This document shows positions 32,476 through 44,700 of a DNA stretch of 64,000 bases, one piece after another; position 1 is the first letter of the stretch, and every line of letters begins with the position of its first letter. The DNA is from Parelaphostrongylus tenuis (Eukaryota > Nematoda > Chromadorea > Rhabditida > Metastrongylidae): assembly GCA_019055375.1 (NCBI GenBank), contig JAHQIW010007237.1, positions 186,001-250,000 on the forward strand. Direction: 5' to 3'. A model generated the notes under the pieces. The model did not search any database and had not been told where the DNA came from. It was given only the letters and a program-made list of their open reading frames with translations. Position numbers and translations under genes: made by a program.

Positions 32476-35400
32476 GCTGTATTAGGCTATTTAAATGACT
32501 CGACGATCCTTTGAATACGGTCTAAGTCAGGGCAAAAGATCAAGAGAAGAAAAACGCTATGTCTCGAGTGGCAGTGGCGCATTCGTCCTTCCTGTTCATT
32601 TTTGGATTTTTAGCGTTTATCCGAAACTTTCAAGCTTTTTGCTTGTTTATGGTTTCGATTCATGTGCCAGGATCGTAATTGTCACTACAAAATCATTACC
32701 GTTGGCTTTCCGTTTCATATATGTGCCCAAAGGTGAACTTTTTTGAATTTTGGATGTACAATCTAGATATTCTTCCAACCTCGCGTCAGTTAATCACGAT
32801 AAGTGTTTTCGTGTACCTTTCTCAGATGTTTTTGCCCTAAACAGAGTGCTAAAGAGGATAGCACCCGACATTGATCATTCCCTTAGGAGGGCAAATCTGC
32901 CAATTATAATGAAATCTCTCTGCAATTTACACCAATTTTCAATTGCCTCGGATGTCTACCGTACACCTCATCGAATATCAGAACATGTATGTGCGTTAGG
33001 GTTAAAATATGTGTGATTTGTTGCGCACGGTCAGCTTTTTTTGACCCGCTCATCAACACGATGCTTTATACATTCGCTATTGCAGAGGTGTCTGGAAGCA
33101 ATTTGGTTCATATAATAACCTGTGGACAGCTAGCGATGAATAAAATAAATGCTTTCATTCCTTATTATTCTTTATTCCTACTTTTCCATACGACTGCGAT
33201 TCTGATTTGTCAATTCAACGAGGCTGAGAGTTTGATTCAATGAAGAAACGGCATTGAACCAATCATTGGCATAAATCTATTGCACAGTACCTCTAACCAC
33301 CAGGCTTTATGTCCTCTTTCGCTCTCAGGTGATTATTTGAAATTATCTGAATGTTAACGCAAGCATTCCAAAGTTTGTAACAGCATTAAAACTAGGTAGG
33401 TTTGTTCCATAACTCAGAATTGTGTTGGTGATCCAATTGTGAATGAACTTGACCTCTACGCTCTTGAAGTGTGAGCACTAGGAAATTTGACAATTACTCG
33501 AGAGCTTTGAGCTAAGTTAATAACTAAGATATTACTGGCATGAATCTAAAGTGTAAAGATCACTTAAGAATTCCAAGATGCCTCCACGCAAAATCCTAGA
33601 GTTCATAGAAATAGAATTTTTTGTTTCGTTAATGAAACCGATACACCCATGGAGTTGCCATAGACTACAGTATATCCTCGTCTCCAAAGGTTCAGTAAGC
33701 TGTTGTGTAACTATATAGCAAAAGGATTATAATTCATCTAAACAGTATATCGATATGAGCAATGAAGAATTGAACACAAGACTTTCAGCGTTGACCAACC
33801 CATCAAAGAATCGCGAAGCCTTCGACAACATTGATAACGAGATTATAAATGAGTTCGTACTCGTGTATGATTACTTTCAATTTTTTTTTATATCGACACA
33901 TCACGTCATCTTCCAAAGAAGTCTATATTGAATTACACTTAGCCTCGGTACAGGATTAAATCAGTTACGACAGCGTGTATGGCATAATAATCTCTATTCA
34001 TTGTGCTATACTCGCAGTGTGGTTAAACTTTATAAGGACTCATTGGAAGTAGCCTGAATTTGAATAAAAAACCAAGAATGGTCATCGGTTAAAGAGAACT
34101 TTAATAGGTATAGCGAAGAAGTAAGTTTCTCATTGATCTGCAAATCTTTTTGTTAGAAACTCACCTTGAGTTCTTCATAAGGAAGTAGAGAAAAAAAACT
34201 CGTCAATCAAGAAGCAAGCGGACAGTTTTGCCAGCATCGAAGGCTTACTTTCTGAAGTATCAAGGTCCAGATACTTTGTAGGAGAACAGACGTGTTTTAA
34301 TGATGAATTTTCATGATTCAGAACTAGTAAAGGTATCTAGTTGGATATCGTCCCTGACTAATTGGTTGATTAGTGTAATCAGGTTATCCACTAGTTTGAT
34401 AATGAGCTGCACTTAGCCTTGGCACGGGATCAAACCAATGCGACAATGTACATAGCGGGATCATCCCTATTCTTTTGCGTATACTGGCCACATAGGTAGA
34501 ATTTAGATGAACACATTGTAAGGGTCAATTAACTAAAGGGTAACTAAATTCATTGTTTTTTTGAATATATCATAACCGATTATGGCGAATGTTGCATCGT
34601 TGTGCACTCCGACTGGCTATTCCAGAGAGATTGAGCTAATTCCCAGATGAGGCCAACAACGTCTTGTTCCGAGACCTTGTGAATTAGCGGCAGAGTCTCT
34701 AACGGCAGTCGTAAGTCCACAACGATCGCAACTTGTTTAGGGCGCTTTCCTATTGGAGCGAAAAGCTAATTGTGTGGCGTTTGCTCTTTCTCGGGAAACT
34801 CCCGAAATTTCATACAAAGATCGCAATTACGCCCTTTCACAGAATGTCGTACGTCTCTAGACATTTTTATGCCCCCTCTTATATGGTGATCATGTTTGGA
34901 GAATTGCTGCAATGAGCTTGGCTGAAAAAAAAGCCAAGTTATCTATAATCCCATTGAATGCAGGTGTGTAATACATTGGAGAGAAAAGCGTTTGTTGTGG
35001 CTCATATGTCTTCCACGTCAGTCAATTTCACATCATCAATCGCTCTTGTTTCGACAGAAAATGACAGAAGCTAATAAAAAATACCAGACTGTTTATTGAC
35101 AATTCAGTAAGAAGATAGAAAAGATGAGGCAGCTGTGCTATTTAATTTCTTGGAGATGCGCTATGTAGTTCACTCCACCAAGTATAGCTCATCAGCTCAA
35201 GGCATATCCGGCCTATGCGATGACTTCCGATGGCGAATCAAGGCATCAAATCAGTGTTTAAACTTCCGCACTAATTGAACACCAATCTCCCAAACCCTTA
35301 CGGACGTGTGCTTGGCTGATGTGGCAGAATCGACGCAACACCATGTGTTACAGGCAATTACCACAATAGTGAATGGAATATTTTTTCTTTCGAACAAATG

Positions 35401-35690
35401 ATAGTCTTACAGGATAAAAGCTCATAAAACAAGGATTTTAATCAGACATGTAATCCACTTCGAGTCGGAATAGTTTGCGCGACTTTTGACACACCAGTAG
35501 TCTTGAAAGACGATACTCGGTTTGCTTTCTATGAAGACAATTTTGCGAGGTTCATCTTCAAAAGGATTTTGTTTGACAATTCTGAGATTTCTAGCTGGAG
35601 AGGAACCTTCCAGTTTACTGGTGGAGCAAAACTTGACTCATTAGAAGGTGGCAGCTGACGACTTGAATGTAACACAAGATCAACTTAATA

Positions 35691-35696
35691 TTTATT
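35691..35696 (-). terminator. Probable polyadenylation signal, TMEM144-like gene B
   Basis: AATAAA on the minus strand, 19 bases past the TAA stop of the gene at 35715-51812. Close spacing is common in compact 3' UTRs. Use is inferred. Confidence 0.5.
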
Positions 35697-35714
35697 TACT
35701 CTTCCTCATAGAGG

Positions 35715-38700
35715 TTACCCCAACGATACCTCCTTGGAGATCGTCACGAACGCTACTCCAACTAGAGTAAGGCCATATGCGATCGACAGCAACATCAGGT
35801 TACGGCGACCCTAAAGCAATAAAATCATTTGCTCGTAGACGTTTTGCGGTCAGCTAGTTTGCTGTTCATTTAATATTCAAGATAAGATTCTCTCATAAGT
35901 TTTGGCGCTAGAGCAATAAACATCAATTTTATTAACCAGGAGTTTTCAAAAATGTTCAACGACACCATTTAAAACAAAAGTTCAATTTTTTATGAATCTC
36001 AGAATTAATAATTGATATGTAGTAATCAAAAGAACTTATCCTGATTAGCTAACGCGAGGTTGGTAGCACAGCAGCAGTAAAAGTTTAGCTAATGTTTCGG
36101 CGAGTCGCCTTCTCCAGAGCTTGGACATATGTACTATTAGACTCCCTAATACCTAAAATTCCCGTCTAAAGAACCGAACAATTGTTCGTTTGGTCACAAA
36201 TCTCGAACGTTTGCACGGTCCATGTTCTCAAAGGCAGTCTTTCTACGACGTCCCAATCCGTCTTCGTAAAAGAGCAATTTGCGATAAGGCCTCGTTGAGC
36301 GAAAATGATGCCTCAAGTACGGATAAATTTCACAACAAAAAGAAAGCTCAGAAAATTCTGCCCAAAGTGGCACTGATTTATCGCCTGAGAGATGGCAGAA
36401 TGTGTTCAGGCTGATGGCGGATACTCTGAATAGTGTTGTTGAGCAATTCCAAAAATTCCGTATTAATAAATCTAATGTTTTTTGCTCAAATGGCAGACCT
36501 TATAGGAAGACTTGATAGAAAATCATGAGAAGACTAAAGAAAGAAAATTATGAATGGCAGGCGCATGTTTGGTTCTAGCCTCATTGTATTACATCTTAAT
36601 TTCTAAATAAAGAGAATTAAGTGTGGTATGAAAGAGCGCGATCGTTCTTGGAAATCGCTTCTACTCAAGAAACTGAGCTAGGAAACTGAAGTTAACTGGT
36701 AGAATTGTAACATGAAAATTTGTGTAAAATTACAATTGTGCAAATACAACAGAAAGAGCGGTGTCAACAGGAGCGTCGGTAGTGCAACCGTTGAGCACGC
36801 GGCTCGGATATGATGAAATGTGCGTTCGAATCACGACTGGCGCATAGGTTTTTGCGTATTACCCCACATCACTGGGTATGTTAGAACGCTCTAACATCGC
36901 TAAAAGCGTCTCAGTACCCAATATCTGTCAGCAGCTCAATGCTGACAGCGACTACCCACGCCAGACCGTTGACGTTGGCTGCTGGCAAACACGCGTTGTA
37001 GCGAAGAAAGAGCTGTGCCAAAACGGGCATTGATGTAGTGCAACGGTTGAGCACGCGCCCAGGATAGGGTGTTACATAGATTCAGTTCCCAACTAACTCA
37101 GAAGTTTTTGCACATCACTCTACATCACTGGGTATACTAGAACACCATAACCCCGCTAAAGGAAGTCAAGTAAAAAAACAATTACAATTATTCTTTGTAA
37201 AGTTATTTTGCGCCTAATGAGTAGTGCTAACATCCATTCAGTCACTGTCTTGAGAAGTTCTAACTCGAAATCTCTTTAACATGTACAGTAATGAGTAGTT
37301 TCCAGTAAATAAAAGTCGTATTCCAGTCACCGTAATTTCCCTGAAATACAGTATGCTCCACAAGGAGACGATTAATCCAGGTGCCATCGAGCAGATCGGA
37401 TAAGCAACAGCGGCTTGCAAGTGGTCGATGGCAATGACGAAGGACGTCATACCGACGGCGAAAATGGCACCAGCACACATTGATGGAAGAACAGCAGCGG
37501 TATTCACCCAAGGATTGCTACGTCTGTAAGTTTTGCATTGACTGACAATATCAGGAGGGAAGATTTGAAACGTTAGACTAAGAATAATTCCGTTTTCAGC
37601 CACTTCGCGAAACTGGTTCAAATAACAAAGAATGTATGAATAATTAGCGATTCTAAAGTTAAATGAAAGCCTGTTACAGGTTACCAACTTCACTGAACTT
37701 TTCGTATTGGGTCACATAATCATTAGAGCTCTTAGAACGATACAATCACAAATTCCACTGACCACTGTCAAGACTTGTATGGATTCCGCGATGTTTGATA
37801 CAAAGTGCTGCAGCAAGTATCTATTTTACTATTTTTCATTTGATTCTATGCGGTAATACAGTAAAATCATACACCAATTAAGAATCGACCCTGCATCTCA
37901 TCCTTTCCGCGGGCGCTTGCTGATGAATTTTCACGACACTGGAAAGGGTGAAACGAGGGTTCGATTCCGACCTACGGTTCAAAACCTTTGAATATCACTC
38001 TGCAATATTGATTTTACAATTATAGCATCATAGCATTGGTAAAAAAGAGGTTGAAATGAGAATTCCTGCTCATTACATTAATATCAATTTGTTCATTTTG
38101 TTATACGCGAGCCGTCAGAGAAACTCATTGAACTAATCCAAACAAATTTCCCTTCTGGGTTCGAACCCCGGCTGACGCATACGTTTTTGCACAGCACTCC
38201 ACATATTGGGTATACTGTGAACGCCATACCACTGCAAGTGGCAGTCAAATAGAAAGAATTTAGACTGATTAAATTTCCCTTCTATAGAGCATTCTTGGAA
38301 TGCTAGTCAAGCAGATTCTCTTCGCACTTTTTGAAACAACCGAGCTAAAGCGCTCGTTAATTGATTGGAATAAAAAGTTTGAGAAGGGATCGAACTAGAG
38401 GAACTTTTATCACCTTTTCTTCGAATTAATCACATTATTAACCATTAATCTACCCGGCTCTCACGATTAAGCCAATGCCGGGGTCATTCAAAATGCAATT
38501 TATACTATGAAGCACGTTAACGAAACTCACTTCACTATCGAATAGAATGTGAAGATAAAGACCGAAGTGAAAATCACTCCGGTAAAGAACGAGAACAAGT
38601 ACGGTAAACTCTCATCGGAAGCACCAGGATACTCTTGCAGGTGATTCTGAATATTACTTGACATTAGTATATCACAAAATTAAATCTTTTCAACTTTCCA

Positions 38701-41700
38701 TTATTTTTAAAGAATGAAAATTATCAAATAGTGGCTAGATAATAATAGAAGTTTGATGGAACACATTGCGCTTTTGATGGGAATACACAGATCTAACACA
38801 ATGTATCTTTCCGCATTTTTCATCCTATCCGACCTTTTTAAGAATTTTGTGACAAAAATGATTTGGAGAAACTCAAAATTTTCTTAAACACTATCCATTC
38901 CATAATATATTAATGGCATCAAGTATAAGCTCATTGAGTCGGCATGGAATTATTGACGAAAGCCGTCGTCAGATGGAAGGTGGTCTTTAAAATCTGATAG
39001 AATTACTATTTTTGACATCGCATGCGTCTCAATCTTTTCAAAGGAAATGTATCTTTGAAAGAATTTTGAGTTTTTTCTACAAAGAATTATGGCCAATTAT
39101 TAGGTCGTTTATGCTTCCTATAGTGAGCTGTTCAAAGAAAGCAAGTTAGAGACCGGATGTGATGGAAGTTTGGTCGGGTCAGAGCAAAGTAGGACTTTTT
39201 CACTGATTTTGCTAGAACGAAAGTTGTAATGTAGCGTGAAAAAAGCATTTTTGTCATATATGGTTTTTTCAGAACCTCAGATAAACTGCGTGTCAGCGAG
39301 ATCGTTCTTCATGTATTAAGTGTAAAACAGCATGATGCCTTTATCATTTTCATCGGAATAGGAAAGCAGTTTGACGCGAAGTGTTTCTTTCTTTCGGTTG
39401 AAAGTGTTTGCTGAAACCATTTGCTGCATGGAAATGACAGGAATTTGTGGCAGCCATCGACATCTCACAGCTGTTCGGAGCACAACACCTAACACATTTC
39501 CCTTGCATCAATTGTTCATTTCATTGGAAAGGGAGTATCGGTTATGTATAGAATCCCTCTATGTATCAAGAATTTGTTTATGGTAACAAATTTGTCTAAT
39601 TCTTTGCACGACTCGACTTCACCCAATGTGTTGATACATTTTATGCGATTCATGGACTCCCATTCGCCATATAGAAAGGTCGCCAGATTTACACGTAAAT
39701 TCGGCTTTTTCTCTTTATGGGTGTCGCTGGGTGCTGAACAAGTTCATAGCTCCTTCAAATCTTTAGATCTTGAAACTGCCCTATCAGATCTTCCTAAAAT
39801 CCTTTTGATAAGCAGACAATTATCTGCAATTGCAAGCTATTTTCGTAAAGGTCTGGCACCAGTTCTTTGACTCTAGAGGGATGCGATGCCTGAATGAGGT
39901 GTACAAGATGGACCGGGAACGACACATGCATTGGTAGCAGATGTGATCTGTATTCCTTCCGTAACACATCATAGCAATACATTCAATTTAACATCAACGC
40001 AACCTATAACTGGCTCACGTCTAATTCAAGCCTTCAACGTATAACCAGTTCGCTTTCAATTTTCTAGGCTGAGACACTCCAAAATCAACAATTTTCTGCG
40101 AATGTCAACCTCAAACTCCTTATTTTCTTCTTAAGCCAAGCACATGCTTTTATAACACAATTTCTCTCAAGAGCTGACGTTTGGCGGTTTCTCCTTCCTT
40201 ACAGTTTGAAAAGATCAGGTTGCCACAACCAAGCCAGCCAAACATGTCCATTACTCAAACAAAAAAAAACTAACAACTCAGTGGGCGATGAAAAGCGGTA
40301 ACTGTGCTGAGATTTGTTTTGTGCTGGATGTGGTTGAAATCTGGAGATTGGTGATTTTTTTTCTGTTTGAATAATAGAGTTGTTTGGCTGACTGTGTTTG
40401 CGGGCACTGATTTTTTAAGCTCTGGAGTAGACAATACCGCTGGAACGTCAGCTTTCACAATAAACTTTGTTATAAACTTTCGTGTTTGGCTCGAAAAAAA
40501 TAAGGAATTATTGGAGACTGCCGAGAATAATAGATGATCGGTCTCAGGAATTAGTTAGTCTTAAATAAAAATTATTAGAAATGAGCTCTTTGCAGCTGTG
40601 CTAAAACCACCCTTAGAAAAATCACCCTCAATACTACTGTGCCCCTTACGCTATTGAGTGTAGAACTTGTCAATTCTGACTTATTGTTTATTTTCAATCA
40701 TTATCTGAGAATCCACTCTCGTCACGAACTATTTACGGCGACTTCGACCTAGTATTTCGCATGAAATTTAAAAGTTCTCAATACAACTTTAGTTGTGTTT
40801 AGAGCCATCAATAGACATAAAGACGGTCTTTTTTTCTAAAAGGCTACAAATTGTCATTCGAAATGTTGCGATTCGCAGAGAACTAGATTGATTTGAGATC
40901 ATAATTCGCTAAGCGCACCTTCATGTAGTTCACCGGAACCCACATCATTCCGTAGCATAATCCGCATACCATTGCTGCCACAAAGCTACTGAAACTGCAT
41001 CGATATTAACACTAGTGACAACAATCAGCAACAATAGTAATGACAGCGAGTGCTGAGTTTTTTTGGTGTAGCTTATGATGTTTTCTTCACTTTTCTAGTG
41101 CACCCATTTATGTGGGCCGTAATCTTATTGATTCGCTTATATGCAGTGATTCGCTTTATTAATTGGTTAGTGAAATAAACTCGACAAATTTACTTGCAAG
41201 CTCAACGTTACCGTCAAAGCCTACTTGAAAAATTTTTACGGTCTAAAGCAACCTATTTCTAGTTATTCTTTTTCTTATTCTGGAATAAATAGCTAACATA
41301 ACCCGAAATTTCGCGTGTTCAAGCACCGAAATTTCTAATTTTTCTTATCCTTGTATCAAGTAATGGTATTTTAGTGCTGGTTACGGCAGCACGTTGAAGC
41401 TTCAATTCGTATTATATTCACAGATTGAAAGTTTTTTGCTGCTTCTTTTTCGGCCACACAAAAGCGCGTTTAATCTCAAGGATGCAGGTTCGAGACAGTG
41501 TTTGGTTGAGAGTAATCTTTGTAATGAACGTACCCGATCCGCTCCGCTAACGAGAGCTTTCGAATTTCTTTTTTGACAGTTGGAATATCAAGTGCGCATA
41601 TCTGAACAGAGTGAAATTAAGTTAGAGAGCGATTTCGTGTAGATAAAAAATACACCTTTTCAGAAACGAAATTTACGGTTGACTCAGTAGTGTTGATCTG

Positions 41701-44700
41701 GTTATTAGACTTCACGAACATGTACGTTGCACCTCTAAAATTCGAAACTATTCTGAAAAAAACTTCAAGCCAATGCAAAACAAAGCACAATATCATAATA
41801 TCATTTTGGGTCAGACGCGGGTTCAATTCTCGCGTGAGGTGCAGAGCTTTGCGTATCACACGGTATTCTTGAATGTGCAGTTATAATATTTAACGGTGCT
41901 ACAAAGGTTGTGAATGAAAAAAATGTAGTAGATGATATATTGGATTGGTGCAAAAGTAATGACGGTTAACGCATTGCTGAATTTTGCAATTCGATATTCG
42001 AATAAGTTCTTGAACAAATGCGGTCATGTGATACATCATTTTAGTACACATTTTTTTGGCTTTATGTTCTGTTGCCGATAAGTCTTTACTTGCCTTTTAT
42101 TTTATAATTATTTTAAACTATAGAAGGGATGTTGGTTGCTGCATAAGCAATAGCTGTTTCAGATTGTGAGTTTAAAATGGGTAGCAAGGCAGCAAAGACA
42201 ACCTGTAACCTCACCAGCGCATTTCTCCCAGAAACTAGTAACAAATGTACATTGAAGCGGTGTTTCAAGAAGTTTCGTAAAGGAAGCGAGAGCCTTGAAG
42301 ATGAGGAACATAATGGTCAGCCATGAGAAGTTGGCAACGACCAATTGGAAGCAATCATTGAAACTGATCTTTCCACGTTTACATGAGACGTTGCAGGGAT
42401 ACTCAACGTTGAGCAACTGAGCATTCTACAATCGTTCTCTATTTGGGTGCAATAGTAGTGACGGCTTATTTACAGTCAACTGACAGCCACACGTCTCACA
42501 ACGAAGTTGACCGAATTGGTCTACAAGTTTTGCCTCACTCTTCATTTTCGCCGGACCTCGCGCTCAACAACTAGCACTTCTTTATGCATCTCGATAACTT
42601 CTTGCACGGAAAAAGCTTCTATAATCAACAGAATGCAGAAAATGCTCTCCAGGAGCTTTTTGATTTCTCAGGCACCGATTCTCAAGCTACAGGATTAAGC
42701 AAGATTAGTTCCCGTTCGCAGAAAAGTGTTGATATTGATGATCAACATCTCTATTAATAAGAGATGTGTTTGTGAAATTCAATTAGCACTCACAACATTT
42801 AGCCTCCCTGCGCAGCTCAGGGAAAAATACACATGAACCGGTCACATAAAGAGTGGTACAGAAGAGGCAGATGGACTCTAATGACAGTAAAGTGGACTCA
42901 AAGAGAATTCAATTGTCGTCTTGGACGACCACCCAAAGGATGTGCGAACGTGTTTGTAGCTATCACGAATTGCCTGCGATGATATTGAATTCAAAATTAC
43001 TAGATGAAATTTGCGCACATTACCATGTCTGAGGTAGACATTCACGATGGACCAAATTGTGCAAGAGTGAAACGAATAGAACTGGAGCCCACATTGTCAT
43101 TTAAGACGGGCCATCCAAGTGAGTAGGCAATATATACCATATTTCGCAGAATGAGTGAGAGCAGGGCAAGGGGCTCGGCAGTATGGTGGTTAGCACGTGT
43201 TTTGGATAGAGTGAAACGGGACTTGAGCTCATGTCCGAATTCGCAACTCTGCACATCACTCACTTTCTCAAGCATGAGACGATCCTGTGTCAAAATGAGC
43301 GAACTGCCTCTCCTTAGCTTTCTTCATCTCATGGCTTTACGTTTTATCGCATTTTAAGATGTTGTACTGAATAATAACTTCTTGGATCAAATGCAGTGTG
43401 AGTGCTCGGTAACAATTTGAGTATTACCAGCGTACTATTCGATACATAATTTTTACAAACTTTGGACTTATGTTTTCGGATGAATTTACTGCAAATATGC
43501 TAATTAGCATCATCGTGTTTTTTCAAATCAATAACGAGCTGAGGCCTCCAAGGAGAAAAGAGCTTTTGAAAATGCGTGTGCCTGCAATGTCACTACGATC
43601 TTACCTAAGCTCGGGCACTCACCTCACCAGAACACCGACTAGGCTTTTCATACGTTACCTATCAGAATGTAAGGTTACTAGTTAGTGGAAGACCGCCAAG
43701 ACGGTGTTATTGTTCGAAAAAAGGGCCACAATGTCGGCAACCACTAGCCAATCTGTTTGCTGCTTGTCGTCTATTACTCTACACTCAAATCGACTTGAAC
43801 ATAATTGAGGGAACATTGGGCGAAGGAAACCATGTAGAAGAGCAGAGTTCCGAGAAGAATTCAACACTATAGCAAGGCTTATTGATGTTTTGCGCATCGA
43901 AAGAAAGCGCTAAGTCTTAGTGTCGTCGATTCATAATAGCATTTGTATTCTCATAGAGTTTTAGATTTTTGAAAAATAAAGTGCCAGCTTTTTTGGATTA
44001 AATGTAAAAAACTAGAGCTGATTTTGAGAGGAGAACAAATAGTCCCGTTCGTGGAAAGCGGATTGGTTTTTGATTCCAACATGCTCAATTTGGGTAGATA
44101 ATCTCCAAATACTTCAAAAATGTGTGTCAACATCAACTACTGACTGGGAAGGGACAGGAAATCAGAGACTTAGGAAACCTATGAAAACGTTGATAAAGTA
44201 GTGGAGAAAAAAAAGGTCTCCTCTCTGCCTACATTTCCGGCTCTGCCATTCTTCATGTTTCAAAATACGTTTGGGATACCTGAATACCATAAAAGCAATG
44301 AAAAAACAATCACTATTACTGAGTGTGATGTCACGGTGATGTTAGGATCATCGTAGGATCACCAGTCATTATCTAAATAAGAGATGAATCTAAAGTTTTG
44401 GTCAACATCAGAAGTCACAAATCCGAGACACTGAGTAGTTGTCATAAACGTTTCAATTTCACGGAATGCCACGCGATTTAATAAAAACTACTGACTCAAC
44501 TGTCGAACTAAAACAAGAGAATCTTGAAAGTGCCTAAGCCTCTCATGTCATGTACTCTTCAAACGAAAAACGAATAGGAATTTCAATTGCTGGAGTCTCT
44601 TGACCTACAGTAAAAGGATAACACTGAGAGGTGAGGTTCTTTGTAAGAGAAGCCAGTGTGTGAGCCATATTGCAGCACACACCGATACTGATCTAGAAAG

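Larger units (their letters stand above)
32351..35714. other. Intergenic region between ccb-1 and the first TMEM144-like gene
   Basis: A block at 32390-32475 (GTTTCGGCGAGTCGCCTTCC) recurs at 36055-36125. Two open frames at 32495-32746 and 32750-33016 (+) were examined and show no recognised family. The rest of 33250-35690 is AT-rich without visible structure. AATAAA on the minus strand at 35691-35696 is the probable poly(A) signal of the TMEM144-like gene. Confidence 0.5.

Noticed and set aside
32495..33243. Three successive plus-strand open frames as a spliced gene
   Set aside because: Composition is like the surrounding intergenic DNA, no motif was recognised, and joining them needs unsupported junctions.
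43690..43920. Tc1-like transposase C-terminus (text like LNIIEGTLGE)
   Set aside because: The match is a single short motif without supporting motifs upstream or terminal repeats.
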